DNA of 64,000 nt from the NCBI RefSeq assembly GCF_000010525.1, contig NC_009937.1, positions 3,725,501 through 3,789,500 on the forward strand. The letters are read 5' to 3'. The notes under the pieces are model-generated. The model searched no databases. It had not been told where the DNA came from and was given only the letters and a program-made list of their open reading frames with translations. This DNA comes from Azorhizobium caulinodans ORS 571. Lineage in GTDB: Bacteria > Pseudomonadota > Alphaproteobacteria > Rhizobiales > Xanthobacteraceae. The position numbers and the translations under genes were made by a program. Positions 34,624 to 44,638 of the stretch are shown one piece after another. Each line of letters opens with the position of its first letter. Within the stretch, counting starts at the first letter, position 1.

Positions 34624-37215
34624 ATGTTTCGCCAGCTCGATTATCAGGACCGCGTGCTCTCTACGCTCGATGCCTATCTCGACCTTTTGAAGGAGAAGAA
34701 AGCACGTGCAGACAAGGTGGCAGCGCTCGCCGAACAAGACCCTGACCTTGGCCTCGCCATTCCGGATTTTGCGAAGGACGCTTGGGAAGCGATGAAGGCT
34801 GCGAACAAGCTGCCCGCTTCGCGCGCGGCTATTCCGTTCTCGCCGCGCATGGACGGCTGCGAGCGGCCAGTGCCCAACGCCGTGCTGAAAGTGCCTACCG
34901 GCGGTGGCAAGACTTGGCTCGCCGTCTCTGCGGTGTCGCGGGTGATGGGCCGCTATCTCGACCGCAACACCGGCTTCGTCCTGTGGATCGTGCCGAACGA
35001 GGCGATTTATACGCAGACGCTCAAGCATCTGAAGGATCGCCAGCACCCCTATCGCCAGGCGCTTGACCGCGCGGCGGCGGGGCGTGTGAAGATCATGGAG
35101 AAAACTGACCGGCTCGATGCGCGGGACGTGGAAAGCAATCTCTGCATCATGCTGCTGATGCTGCAATCCGCAAACCGCGAGACGCAGGATTCCCTGAAAA
35201 TGTTTCAGGACCGGGGCGACGTGCATGGCTTCTTCCCGCCCGAAGGCGAACAACAGGCGCATCAGGCCGTCATCGACCGCACGCCGAACCTCTCCGCCTA
35301 TACGGGCATGTTCCCGATGGTGAAGGACTCCCTCGGGAACGCCCTTCGGATCATCCGGCCCGTGGTCGTGATGGATGAGGGCCACCGCGCCATTTCCGAT
35401 CTCGCTTTCGGCACGCTTTACGGATTCAACCCGTGTTTCGTGCTGGAGCTGACGGCCACGCCGCAGGATGTGCAGCCGCGTGGCGGCCGCAATCCGCGCG
35501 AAGGCCGCTATGCCAATGTGCTGGTGGAAGTGACGGGGCGCGAGCTGGACCGTGAAGGCATGATAAAGATGCCGCTCAACCTTGATCCCCGGCAGGGCAA
35601 TGACTGGAAGGCGACGCTGAACGCGGCGCTTGCCAAGCTCAACGCGCTCGATGCCGAAGCCCGGCAATTGCGGGCCGATACGGGCCGCTATATTCGCCCG
35701 ATCATGCTGATCCAGGTCGAGCGCACGGGCGCGGATCAGCGCGAAAGCGGCCATATCCATGCGGAAGATGTAAAAGACTGGCTCCTGACGGCGGGTTTCG
35801 ACCAGGCGGAAATCGCGATTAAAACCGCCCAGCAAAACGACCTCAACGATCCCGAAAATCAGGACCTGCTCTCGCCCACCAACCGGGTGCGGGCGATCAT
35901 CACGAAACAGGCGTTGCAAGAAGGTTGGGATTGCCCCTTCGCCTATGTGCTGTGCAGCCTTGCGGCCAGCGCCAACCTCAAGGCCATGACCCAGCTTGTC
36001 GGCCGCATTCTCCGCCAGCCCGGCGCGCTCAAAACGGACGTTGAAGCGCTCGATGAGTGCCACGTCATCACGCATCACGCCGATACTGCGACGGTCGTCG
36101 GTGCCATTAAAGACGGCCTCGAACAGGACGGCCTCGGCGATCTGGTCCTGCGCGTGACGCAGGACGACAAGAGCGGGACCGGTAAGACTGCCCGCACGAT
36201 CAATCGCCGCCCGGCTTTCGCCTCCACGGAAATCTACCTGCCCAAGGTGATGGTGGTGGAAAGCGGCGACGCGCGCGAGCTGGACTACGAGACGGATGTG
36301 CTTTCCGCGCTCGACTGGCGGGGCTTCGATCCGCAGGACATCGCGGATCGGGTGCCCGAAAACGCACAGGCGGCGGAAAGCCAGCTCCAACGGATCAGGC
36401 TTGCCGAGGACGGCGACGAATTGTTCGTCGGCGAGACTGTCGCCGCCAACGCGGAAATCCTCGCCTTCGATCCGGCGCATGCCGTCCGGATGATTTCCGA
36501 CATCGTGCCGAATCCCTTCGTCGGCCGCGAGATTGTCGGCGCGACGGTTGCGGCCCTGCGGGCGCGGGGCTTCGATGACGCGAAGCTCGGCCTGCTCGCT
36601 AGCCTGATCGTGGAAGAGCTGCGCAAGGGCCTCGAAGCGGCGCGGAACGCGCGCGCCGAAGCCCTGTTCAAGGCCGAGGTAGCGGCGGGACGCATCCAGT
36701 TCCGCTTGCGGCTCGATGGCCGCAACTGGCGAATGCCGTTCAGCATCGAAACGACGGAACCGGAGAACGCGCGCCAGCTCCTGAACCGCGCGGGCGGCCC
36801 GCTCGAAAAGAGTCTTTTCGCGCCGGTCTACGAGAACGAGCTGAACAGCGACGAGCGGGATGTGGCGGTCTATCTCGACGGCGAAAAGACGCTGGCCTGG
36901 TGGCACCGCAATGTCGCGCGGACGCAATACGGCATTCAGGGATGGAAGAAGGCCAAAATTTATCCGGATTTCATCTTCGCCGTTCAGCGCGATGGCGAAG
37001 CGAAGCGGATCACGGTGCTGGAAACCAAGGGCGACCAGCTCGACAACCTCGACACGGCGTACAAGCGCGAGGCGCTGGCGTTCCTCTCGGACCATTTCGA
37101 ATGGGACGAGGCAACTCCGGTCGGCGAGCTGGAACTGGTCAACAACGGCGAGACCGTGGAAGGCACCTTGATCCTGATGAGCGAATGGAAGGCGAAACTG
37201 CCCGCGTATCTCTGA
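34624..37215 (+). CDS. res: type III restriction enzyme Res subunit (helicase-nuclease)
   Basis: An 863-residue superfamily 2 helicase with a C-terminal nuclease. Walker A is P-T-G-G-G-K96-T, motif II is D251-E-G-H, motif III T-A-T-P, and motif VI Q-L-V-G-R-I-L-R-Q. The endonuclease domain carries P-D782 and E800-T-K802, a complete PD-(D/E)xK site. It cuts unmodified DNA together with Mod. All key residues are present, so the system may be active despite the IS elements around it. Confidence 0.95.
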   Translation: MFRQLDYQDRVLSTLDAYLDLLKEKKARADKVAALAEQDPDLGLAIPDFAKDAWEAMKAANKLPASRAAIPFSPRMDGCERPVPNAVLKVPTGGGKTWLAVSAVSRVMGRYLDRNTGFVLWIVPNEAIYTQTLKHLKDRQHPYRQALDRAAAGRVKIMEKTDRLDARDVESNLCIMLLMLQSANRETQDSLKMFQDRGDVHGFFPPEGEQQAHQAVIDRTPNLSAYTGMFPMVKDSLGNALRIIRPVVVMDEGHRAISDLAFGTLYGFNPCFVLELTATPQDVQPRGGRNPREGRYANVLVEVTGRELDREGMIKMPLNLDPRQGNDWKATLNAALAKLNALDAEARQLRADTGRYIRPIMLIQVERTGADQRESGHIHAEDVKDWLLTAGFDQAEIAIKTAQQNDLNDPENQDLLSPTNRVRAIITKQALQEGWDCPFAYVLCSLAASANLKAMTQLVGRILRQPGALKTDVEALDECHVITHHADTATVVGAIKDGLEQDGLGDLVLRVTQDDKSGTGKTARTINRRPAFASTEIYLPKVMVVESGDARELDYETDVLSALDWRGFDPQDIADRVPENAQAAESQLQRIRLAEDGDELFVGETVAANAEILAFDPAHAVRMISDIVPNPFVGREIVGATVAALRARGFDDAKLGLLASLIVEELRKGLEAARNARAEALFKAEVAAGRIQFRLRLDGRNWRMPFSIETTEPENARQLLNRAGGPLEKSLFAPVYENELNSDERDVAVYLDGEKTLAWWHRNVARTQYGIQGWKKAKIYPDFIFAVQRDGEAKRITVLETKGDQLDNLDTAYKREALAFLSDHFEWDEATPVGELELVNNGETVEGTLILMSEWKAKLPAYL

Positions 37216-37237
37216 CGGCGCGGTATTGGGGGGGCGT

Positions 37238-37453
37238 ATGGAATTTGATCCGGCATTGTCATTCTCGGACAACCTTGCCCGTTTCCGGGCGGAAGCGGAG
37301 CGCATCGATGCCGATTGCGCCCGCATTCTTTTCGACAATCTGGCCCTGCTGGCGCGCGAGGGTGATGCGACGCGCACCCGTCAGGCCGTTCAGGAGTTCA
37401 ACCGGGCGGTCCTCGCCGCGCTCGACGGCCTGCCGGAAGGGCCTGCGGCATGA
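37238..37453 (+). CDS. 71-residue hypothetical protein between Res and SMC-like ATPase
   Basis: A short, acidic, probably helical protein (M-E-F-D-P-A-L-S-F-S-D-N-L-A-R-F then R-I-D-A-D-C-A-R-I-L-F-D-N-L). The ATG at 37238 follows a run of seven G. Its stop overlaps the ATPase ATG at 37450 (ATGA), so it is translationally coupled to the ATPase. I recognise no family. Coupling suggests a partner or regulator of that ATPase. Confidence 0.65.
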   Translation: MEFDPALSFSDNLARFRAEAERIDADCARILFDNLALLAREGDATRTRQAVQEFNRAVLAALDGLPEGPAA

Positions 37454-38880
37454 GCCGGTATTTTCTCGCCTCTGCCGCCATTGAGGGATTTCGCGGCATC
37501 AATAATGACGGCGATCCCCTCGTGCTGAAGTTCAAGCACGATGCCGTCAATTCCGTCCATGCGCCCAATGGGGTCGGAAAAAGCTCGATCTTCGAAGCGC
37601 TGCACTTCGCCCTGCACGGCACGGTGCCGCGCCTGGAAGGGATGCAGGACGCCGAACAGGGTGCCAGCTACATCGTCAACAAGTTCCATCCGGCGCAACA
37701 GGCGACGGTCGCCCTTGTTTTCAAGAGCGATGACGGCACGCCCGATGTGTCGATAACCGTCACCCGGACGGCGGCGGGCGGACGGGTCGTCACGTCTCCT
37801 TCCGGCCACGCCGATCCGGACAGCTTCCTCGCCGATCTTTGCGAGGATTTCGTGCTGGTCGATTACCCGCGCTTTGCCTCCCTCGTGGACTGCTCGGCCT
37901 TGGAGCGCGGGCGCTCCTTCGCCTCGCTGGTCGGCATGAGCCGGTATTCCCAGCTCCGGCAGGCGCTCGACGGGGCCAAGAACACCCGCAACATCAATGG
38001 CGATCTTGGGCTGTCCACGCTTTACACCGAAGTGACCGCCGAAAACCGCGCCTTGGGGGCCGTTGAACAGCGCATCCTCGCCGCACATCAGGAAGTAACC
38101 GGCGCGGCCGGCGGCCAGATGGCGGATACAGCCGCGCTGAAAGCGCAGGTGACGGCCGGACTGGCGGGCATCGCGCTTTTCGCGCCGTTGCTCGCCAACG
38201 CCTCGGTGATGGACTTCGATTTTGACGCCGCTGAAAAGATCGTCGATCAGGAAGAAGGCGGCGCGGCGCGGAAAACTCTCGACGGCCTCAACACCGCCGT
38301 CACGACGCTCGGCGGCTTGCAGGTCTCGGCGGCGGAACTTGCCGAGATCGACGCGCTGGTGACGGCGGCCAAGGCGCGCGACGATGCGATGCGCAAAGTC
38401 GGTGCCGCCAGCCTGCACGCCTTAATGAAAAGCGCGCTGTCGGTTGTGAACAGTGCGGACTGGCACGATCCGAAGGTCTGCCCTGTCTGCGAAAAGGCTG
38501 GCGACGGACCGCTTCAGGAACAACTGGAAGCGAAGATCGCGCTTTACGACGAGGCCGATCAGTTCGACGCGGAGCTGAAACGGCAGGTGCAGAGCGCGGG
38601 ATGCGTTGGCAAGCTCCGGCAGCTTGAAGAGCAGGCGCGTCTTGGCGTTGTGGACGCTGATCGCATCGCGCCGGTCCTGACGCTGGCCGCGCGCCAGTCG
38701 TCGGTTTCGACGGCGGACCTGGAACGCGCACAAGATGCGCTTGGCACGCTCGAAGCGAAGCGGGTTGACGTGCTCGCGGCAATCAATGCCGAGATCGCGA
38801 CGCTGCAAGCCAGCTTGCCGCCGTCGCTGGTCGCCGTCACCCGTGACCTGCCCCTATTGAGTGGTCCGGCTTGTGTCTAA
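37450..38880 (+). pseudogene. SMC/Rad50-like ATPase, truncated by IS3 insertion
   Basis: An N-terminal ATPase half with Walker A A-P39-N-G-V-G-K44-S-S at the usual place for RecF/Rad50/SMC proteins (I-E-G-F-R-G-I-N at 11-18). Helical sequence follows, then a C344-P-V-C347 pair like one half of a Rad50 zinc hook. The C-terminal arm with signature and Walker B is missing: native sequence ends near residue 466 (S-L-V-A-V-T) and the last ten or so codons to the TAA at 38878-38880 come from the IS3 end. In this operon position it would have been a DNA-end or DNA-structure sensor in a defence system; inference. It is probably dead. Confidence 0.75.
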
Positions 38881-39710
38881 TGCATTGTGGGCCTGTTGGG
38901 CGCATTTGATGTTGGCGGCACCTGCGGCACGATAACGGCCGGTGCCGGAGGCTTGTAGCCGAGCGCGGAGTGTGGCCGCTCGGTGTTGTAGTGCCGGCGC
39001 CAGTCCTCGATGACGATCCTCGCCTCGGCCAGGCTGTAGAAGATCTCACCGTCGAGCAGTTCATCCCGGAGCTTGGAGTTGAAGCTCTCGCAATAGCCAT
39101 TCTCCCACGGCGAGCCGGGCGCGATGAAGGCCGTCCTGGCCCCGACGGCCGTGATCCAGTCCCGCACCGCCTTGGCGATGAACTCCGGGCCATTGTCGGA
39201 ACGGATATGGCTGGGCACGCCCCGCAGCACGAACAGGTCCGTCAGCACGTCGATGACCGCGGTCGAGTTCAGCTTGCGGTCAATGCGGATGGCCAGGCAC
39301 TCCCGTGTGAACTCGTCGATCACGTTCAGCATGCGGAACTTCCGCCCGTTGTGGGTGCGATCCTCGACGAAGTTATAGGACCACACATGGTTGGGATGCT
39401 CCGGCCGCAGCCGCAGGCAGGACCCGCCGTTGAACCACAGGCGCCCCTTCTTCGGTTGCTTGCTTGGCACTTTGAGCCCCTCCCGCCGCCAGATCCGCTC
39501 GACCCGCTTCACGTTCACCACCCAGCCGGACGCCTGCAGCAATGCCGTGATCCGCCGATAGCCATAGCGACCGTATCGGGTGGCCAGTTCGATGATGTCC
39601 GCGGTCAGGCCCGCCTCATCGGCACGGCCCACTGGCACCTTGCGTTGCGTGGATCGATGCTGCCCCAGAACCCGGCACGCGAGCCGCTCCGATACGCCGA
39701 GCTTGGCCAC
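38877..39710 (-). CDS. IS3-family transposase OrfB (DDE integrase)
   Basis: A 277-residue catalytic subunit with the IS3 core: W-S-Y-N-F-V-E-D (first D), I-R-S-D-N-G-P-E-F (second D), W-E-N-G-Y-C-E-S-F-N (E), and R-P-H-S-A-L-G-Y-K-P near the end. It is normally made as an OrfAB fusion by a -1 frameshift; the coding sequence upstream (L-S-P-A-R-R-R-R) joins OrfA near 39745-39755. It appears intact. Confidence 0.92.
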   Translation of the reverse strand: MAKLGVSERLACRVLGQHRSTQRKVPVGRADEAGLTADIIELATRYGRYGYRRITALLQASGWVVNVKRVERIWRREGLKVPSKQPKKGRLWFNGGSCLRLRPEHPNHVWSYNFVEDRTHNGRKFRMLNVIDEFTRECLAIRIDRKLNSTAVIDVLTDLFVLRGVPSHIRSDNGPEFIAKAVRDWITAVGARTAFIAPGSPWENGYCESFNSKLRDELLDGEIFYSLAEARIVIEDWRRHYNTERPHSALGYKPPAPAVIVPQVPPTSNAPNRPTMH

Positions 39711-39745
39711 GACGTGCGCGATGCAGCGACGGCGACGGGCGGGGC

Positions 39746-40039
39746 TTAGAAGTTTCCCGACGCGGCTTCCTTCAGGATCAGCTTCTCCAGCGTCAGGTCC
39801 GAAACCGCCTTGCGCAGCCGTTCGTTCTCCTTCTCCAGATCCTTTAGCCGCTTCACCTGGTCGCTCTTCAGCCCGCCGAACTCCTTGCGCCAGCGATAAT
39901 AGGTGAACGCCGTCACCCCGATGGCCCGGATCGCCTCCGCAACCGGACGCCCCTGCGACACCAAAACGTCGACCTGCCGAAGCTTCGCGACGATCTCTTC
40001 CGGCTTGTGCTTCTTCTGCGCCATCGCGCCATCCTCCAA
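39746..40039 (-). CDS. IS3-family transposase OrfA (helix-turn-helix subunit)
   Basis: A 97-residue protein with a helix-turn-helix (K-P-E-E-I-V-A-K-L-R-Q then I-G-V-T-A-F-T-Y-Y-R-W) and a leucine-zipper-like stretch (L-K-D-L-E-K-E-N-E-R-L). The start may be M6 (40024). It ends G-N-F just where IS3 elements shift into OrfB. Confidence 0.92.
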   Translation of the reverse strand: MEDGAMAQKKHKPEEIVAKLRQVDVLVSQGRPVAEAIRAIGVTAFTYYRWRKEFGGLKSDQVKRLKDLEKENERLRKAVSDLTLEKLILKEAASGNF

Positions 40040-40086
40040 AGGCTCAAAAAGCCTACTTCACGGAGGACCACTTTTCAGGGGGCAGG

Positions 40087-40859
40087 CCACGCTCCTGACC
40101 GGCATTTGCTTCTGCGCCAAGTGCGGGGGCGCGATGACGCTACGCACCGGCCGGGGCAGCACGGGCGCGACATACCGCTACTACACCTGCTCCACCAAGG
40201 CGCGGCAGGGCGAGACCGGCTGCAAGGGCCGAACGATCCCAATGGACAAGCTGGACAACCTTGTCGCCGATCACATCGGGGATCGATTGCTCCAGCCCAA
40301 GCGGCTGGAAACAGTGCTCGCCAGCGTTATCGACCGCCGGCAGGAGCGCACCGAGCGCCGCCGCGAACATCTAGCCGAGCTTTACAGGCGAATCACGGAA
40401 ACCGACCAGCGGCTCGGCCGTCTCTTTGACGCCATCGAAGCCGGCATGATCGACAAGGACGACGCCATGGCGAAGGAGCGCATGGCGAGCCTCAAGGCGT
40501 TGCGGGATCAAGCTGCCGCCGACGCTGAGCGCACGCAACTCGCACTCGACAGCTCAGGCAATCAGGGCGTCAGCCCCGACATGCTTAAGAGATTCGCCCG
40601 CAAGGCCCGTGAACGCATACGGCTCGACGATGGCGGCTACCGCCGCGACCACCTGCGCGCGCTGGCGCAGCGTGTCGAGGTCGCAGACGACGAGGTTCGC
40701 ATCATGGGATCGAAGTTGGAATTGCTGCGAACGCTGGTCGCCGCTTCAAGCGTAGAAAAGGCGGCGTTCGGCGTTCATAGTTCTGTTCTGAAATGGCGCA
40801 CCCGGCACGATTCGAACGTGCGACCTTTGCCTTCGGAGGGCAACGCTCTATCCAGCTGA
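40087..40859 (+). pseudogene. large serine recombinase, C-terminal part only
   Basis: The remnant begins at the IS3 boundary (L-L-T-G-I-C-F-C-A-K-C-G-G). It holds the recombinase zinc ribbon (C-A-K-C ... Y-Y-T-C-S ... C-K-G-R), a coiled-coil motif about 40325-40560 and the C-terminal helix. The catalytic serine domain is gone. The last codons, [11 protein letters not shown] and on to the stop at 40857-40859, are the antisense of tRNA-Arg. It was probably the integrase of the island that ends at this tRNA. Confidence 0.8.
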
Positions 40860-40870
40860 GCTACGGGTGC
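40794..40870 (-). tRNA. tRNA-Arg (anticodon CCG)
   Basis: The minus strand gives a complete 77-nt cloverleaf: acceptor GCACCCG pairing with CGGGTGC, D-arm GCTC...GAGC, anticodon stem TTGCC/GGCAA with loop CTCCGAA (anticodon CCG, reading CGG), T-arm with GTTCGAATC, and an encoded CCA at 40796-40794. Its 3' end overlaps the end of the recombinase reading frame, so it is probably the island's attachment site. Confidence 0.95.
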
Positions 40871-40962
40871 CGCGGGCACCGCCGCGCGGGCGATGCAGGC
40901 CGTTCATACGGCAAGTCGGGCCGGGCGGCAACCGGCTGGCGCGCCACCCAACGCTTTCCACA

Positions 40963-41010
40963 GCCCCGGCTCTTGCCGGGGCAACGCCCTGCCCCGCGCC
41001 GGGGGCAGGG
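40963..41010. terminator. two adjacent GC-rich hairpins downstream of ftsK
   Basis: GCCCCGGC-TCTT-GCCGGGGC (40963-40982) and CCCTGCCCC-6 nt-GGGGCAGGG (40987-41010) are perfect stems between the ftsK stop (41022) and tRNA-Arg. Neither is followed by a strong T run, so they may be weak intrinsic terminators or mRNA 3' stabilisers. Confidence 0.5.
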
Positions 41011-41021
41011 GTAAGCCGCCT

Positions 41022-44000
41022 TCAGCGGGGGGCAGGCGCCCGGGACGCGAGGATCTCGCGCTTTCCGGCATGGTTGGCGGGGCCGACAATGCCCTCCTGC
41101 TCCATCCGCTCCATCAGGCTTGCGGCCTTGTTGTAGCCGATCTGGAGCCGGCGCTGGATGTAGGAGGTGGACGCCTTGCGATCGCGCAGCACCACCGCAA
41201 CCGCCTGCTCGTAATGGTCGCCCTCGTCGCCCATGGACGACTTGTCGAACACGGCGACATCGTCCTCCGCCGGAACCTCCTCGTCCTCCTCGGAGGTGAC
41301 GGCATCGAGATATTCCGGCCGCCCCTGCGTCTTCAGATGGGCCACCACCTTCTCCACCTCATGGTCGGAGACGAAGGGGCCGTGCACGCGCATGATGCGT
41401 CCGCCGCCGGCCATGTAGAGCATGTCGCCCTGCCCCAGCAGTTGCTCGGCGCCCATCTCGCCCAGAATGGTCCGGCTGTCGATCTTCGAGGTCACCTGGA
41501 AGGAGATGCGGGTGGGAAAATTGGCCTTGATGGTGCCGGTGATGACATCCACCGAGGGGCGTTGGGTCGCCATCACCAGATGGATGCCGGCGGCGCGGGC
41601 CATCTGGGCGAGACGCTGGATGGCGCCCTCGATTTCCTTGCCGGCCATCATCATGAGGTCGGCCATCTCGTCCACGATGATGACAATGTACGGCAGGGAG
41701 GTGAGGTCCATCACCTCCTCCTCGCTCACCATCTCGCCGGTTTCCTTGTCGAAACCGCGCTCCACGATGCGGGTGATCACCTCGCCGTTCTCGCGCGCCT
41801 CGGCCACGCGGGCGTTGAAGCCGTCGATGTTGCGCACGCCGAGGCGGCTCATCTTGCGATAGCGCTCCTCCATCTCGCGCACGGCCCACTTGAGGGCGAT
41901 GATCGCCTTCTTGGGGTCGGTCACGACGGGCGTGAGGAGGTGCGGGATGCCCTCGTAGACGGAGAGCTCCAGCATCTTCGGATCGATCATGATCAGGCGG
42001 CAGGCTTCCGGCGCGTGCCGGTAGAGCAGCGACAGGATCATGGTGTTGATGGCGACCGACTTGCCCGAGCCGGTGGTGCCTGCCACCAGAAGGTGCGGCA
42101 TCTTGGCGAGGTCGGCGATCACCGCCTCGCCACCGATGGTCTTGCCGAGGCACAGGCCGAGCTTGGCACGCGCTTCGGCGAACGCCGGGCCGGCCAGCAT
42201 CTCGCGCAGCCACACGGTTTCGCGCACCCGGTTGGGCAGCTCGATACCGATAACGTTGCGCCCCTCCACCACAGCCACGCGGGCGGAGATGGCGCTCATG
42301 GAGCGGGCGATATCGGCGGAAAGACCGATGACGCGGGATGACTTCGTGCCGGGGGCCGGCTCCAGTTCATAGAGCGTGACCACAGGACCGGGATTGGCGT
42401 CGATGATCTCGCCGCGCACGCCGAAGTCGCGAAGGATCTGCTGCAGGTGCTGCGAGCTCTGCTCCAGATATTCCTCGGAAAGGTCATAGGGCGGCTCCAC
42501 CTGCGGCGGCTCGGCCAAAAGGTCGAGGGAGGGCAGTTGGTAGCCATCCATGTCCGACAGATCGGAATCCGCCAGCGTCTCGGCGACCGCCGGCACGGGA
42601 GCGGCCTCGGGGCGCCGCGCGGCCGGAACAGGCACGGGCTGCGGAGCAGCCTTCGGGGCCGCCACCGGTGCAGCGGGCACCGGCGCGGTCACCGCACCGA
42701 AACCGGCCTGGACGCTCTGCTGATAGAAGGACCAGCCGAGGCCCGCAAACCCGACCACCGGCGCCGGAGTGGCGGCGAGGGGCAGCGGCACGTGCGGCAG
42801 TTCACCCGCCCCATCGTCCTCGGCGACTTCGTCGAAGGCCTCACCTTGGAGGTCGGCTTCGTCCGCTTCCAGTTCCTCGTCCTCATAGCCCTCGTCTGCG
42901 AGGCCCTCGTCATCGAGGTCCTCATCATCGAGGTCCTCATCATCGCCGGCGTCGTCGTCCTCGGCGTCGAAATCGGACTCGGCTTCCTCCTCGAAGTCCT
43001 CGTCCTCTTCCTCGCTCAGATCTTCATCCTCGTCCTCGTCGTCCACCTCCTCGGCGTCTTCGTCGTCGAAATCCGCCTCGACCCCCTCGTCTACCTCATC
43101 ATCCTCAAGGACTTCGGCTTCAGCCTCGGTGTCGTCCTCATCCTCATCATATTCGTCGACGGTCTCGTCGGCGTCCGTATCGGCCTCGAGTTCGCCCTCC
43201 TCATCCTCGAGGAGATCGTCCTCGGCGAAGTCTTCGTCGTCCTCAAGCATGTCCTCATGGTCGAGGGGCGAAATGTCCTGATCCTGCGCCGGTTCCGGCA
43301 GGGCGAGGTCACCAACGACAATGAGACTGCTCAGCGCCAGCAAGGTCTGAGGCACATCGTGAAGCGCGCAGGAGGCATCAGCCTCGGCGTCGTCCATCTC
43401 CTCGAATGCCTCGTCCTCGTCTTCCGCGAGCGTTTCCAGTTCGTCGGCATCCAACAGATCGTCTTCCAGGATCGCGTCCTCGTGGTCCATCAGCGCGTCT
43501 TCGTCCTCAACCTCTACGACGGAAAGCGCCTGCGCTTCCCCCTCCTCGACCAGCCCCTCCGGTGCCGTCATCCCGTCTTCGACCGCGCGCTCAGCCGCCT
43601 CGTCGGCGAGCGGGGCCGGATCGGCCACGGGCTCCGAAGCTGCGACCGGCGCCGATTCATGGTTAACGAGTGCCTGCTGAGGAGCGGGCACCTCGTCCAC
43701 GTCATCTTCGACGGCGATGAAGGACCAGTTGCGCTCGGCGAAGGCAAAGCCCGATGCGGCCTCGTCCATGCGCTTGGGTTCCGCCCGCCGGGCCTGCGGC
43801 GCGGATGGGGCGGCGGGCGGCGGCACCGCCGGCATCTCGCCACGGGGTGCTGCGGGCTGGGTGGGCTTCTCGGCCGCCTTCGCGCGCGGGCGCAAGAGAT
43901 ATTCCGGGGTGCGCGTGAAGCGCGTGTTGGCATCGAGCGTGAAGGGCTTCAGCCAGCTCGGCACCAGTTCGTTGGCGATCCACGGGGTGACCGACACATG

Positions 44001-44132
44001 CGCCGTCGTGGACTGCATGCGCATGGCCGTGGAATCCGGATAGGCCAGGCCGCGGGAATCGCCAGTCGCCGGGCCTGCCGAGAAGCGGGGAAAGTTCGAC
44101 TTCGGAGGAGGATTCGAAGAAGGCATGTTCAT
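41022..44132 (-). CDS. ftsK: FtsK/SpoIIIE-family DNA translocase without N-terminal membrane domain
   Basis: A 1036-residue protein that pumps DNA during chromosome segregation. The C-terminal motor is standard: Walker A G-T-T-G-S-G-K691-[12 protein letters not shown] Walker B, A-T-Q-R-P-S, and a C-terminal gamma winged helix ([17 protein letters not shown]). The N-terminal 470 residues hold no hydrophobic helices, unlike canonical FtsK with four. Instead there is a proline/alanine stretch and an acidic Asp/Glu block about residues 190-465. It may be a soluble paralogue, with the membrane-bound copy elsewhere. The 5' leader carries a G20 tract. Confidence 0.9.
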   Translation of the reverse strand: MNMPSSNPPPKSNFPRFSAGPATGDSRGLAYPDSTAMRMQSTTAHVSVTPWIANELVPSWLKPFTLDANTRFTRTPEYLLRPRAKAAEKPTQPAAPRGEMPAVPPPAAPSAPQARRAEPKRMDEAASGFAFAERNWSFIAVEDDVDEVPAPQQALVNHESAPVAASEPVADPAPLADEAAERAVEDGMTAPEGLVEEGEAQALSVVEVEDEDALMDHEDAILEDDLLDADELETLAEDEDEAFEEMDDAEADASCALHDVPQTLLALSSLIVVGDLALPEPAQDQDISPLDHEDMLEDDEDFAEDDLLEDEEGELEADTDADETVDEYDEDEDDTEAEAEVLEDDEVDEGVEADFDDEDAEEVDDEDEDEDLSEEEDEDFEEEAESDFDAEDDDAGDDEDLDDEDLDDEGLADEGYEDEELEADEADLQGEAFDEVAEDDGAGELPHVPLPLAATPAPVVGFAGLGWSFYQQSVQAGFGAVTAPVPAAPVAAPKAAPQPVPVPAARRPEAAPVPAVAETLADSDLSDMDGYQLPSLDLLAEPPQVEPPYDLSEEYLEQSSQHLQQILRDFGVRGEIIDANPGPVVTLYELEPAPGTKSSRVIGLSADIARSMSAISARVAVVEGRNVIGIELPNRVRETVWLREMLAGPAFAEARAKLGLCLGKTIGGEAVIADLAKMPHLLVAGTTGSGKSVAINTMILSLLYRHAPEACRLIMIDPKMLELSVYEGIPHLLTPVVTDPKKAIIALKWAVREMEERYRKMSRLGVRNIDGFNARVAEARENGEVITRIVERGFDKETGEMVSEEEVMDLTSLPYIVIIVDEMADLMMMAGKEIEGAIQRLAQMARAAGIHLVMATQRPSVDVITGTIKANFPTRISFQVTSKIDSRTILGEMGAEQLLGQGDMLYMAGGGRIMRVHGPFVSDHEVEKVVAHLKTQGRPEYLDAVTSEEDEEVPAEDDVAVFDKSSMGDEGDHYEQAVAVVLRDRKASTSYIQRRLQIGYNKAASLMERMEQEGIVGPANHAGKREILASRAPAPR

Positions 44133-44267
44133 CCAGGGTCCAGCAGGCCGTTCGCTGGAACGGCTGGTTCCCCAAGGCTTAGCGCGGGTGCGTTAAGAGG
44201 AGGTTGGGGCCGCCTTCCGAAGCGGGAGTCATCCCCAGAGGCTACAGCGCCGCACGCCGACCGCACG

Positions 44268-44287
44268 CCCCCCCCCCCCCCCCCCCC
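44268..44287. repeat. 20-base C homopolymer (G20 on the ftsK strand)
   Basis: An uninterrupted tract of 20 C lies 136-155 bp upstream of the ftsK start. Such tracts slip during replication and can change promoter spacing, but long homopolymers are also prone to sequencing and assembly error. The true length is uncertain. Confidence 0.8.
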
Positions 44288-44609
44288 GACGATCACCCGG
44301 CCGGCAAATTCACGCAACGTCACTACCCAGCCCGAAGACCGGTATCGGCTGGGTCGTAATGATCACCCCGTCACCGTTTGCCGCCAGGGCGGCCACTCCC
44401 GGTTTCCAAAGAAGACCGCAGCCAAGCGAAAGCGAGGCGAGATTGTGGCATACGAGTTGCAGAACTTGAATGTCTGCAAAGCATATGATCACAGAGCATC
44501 TCGTTTATCACGACCGCCCACCGGCCAGTCCTGATCGCGTTTGAGCCATATTTCAGCCCCTCGACCCGAGGTTGAACAGTAATTCCGAACTCAATACGAG
44601 CTGAACGTG

Positions 44610-44638
44610 TTGTCATTACGATTGAATGGCGGTAAAAT
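44610..44638 (+). promoter_or_regulatory. sigma-70-type promoter of the TetR gene
   Basis: TTGTCA (44610-44615) and TAAAAT (44633-44638) are separated by exactly 17 bp, in an AT-rich stretch, 72 bp before the TTG start of the TetR gene. Confidence 0.65.

Larger units (their letters stand above)
38844..40089 (-). mobile_element. IS3-family insertion sequence (IS407-like)
   Basis: Imperfect terminal repeats: TGACCTGCCCC and GAGTGGTCC on the left (38844-38867), and reversed TGGCCTGCCCCC and AAGTGGTCC on the right (40065-40089). It encodes OrfA and OrfB. I see no target duplication, and the flanks belong to two different genes (SMC-like ATPase and serine recombinase), pointing to a deletion or recombination at the element. 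The exact ends are uncertain by a few bases. Confidence 0.8.

Noticed and set aside
34225-37377. A 1050-codon minus-strand open frame
   Set aside because: It is antisense to mod and res, which have all expected catalytic motifs; the long frame reflects high GC.
42447-44534. A 695-codon plus-strand open frame rich in Leu/Val/Ile/Phe
   Set aside because: It is the complement of the acidic FtsK linker (GAG/GAC codons read as CTC/GTC), not a membrane protein.
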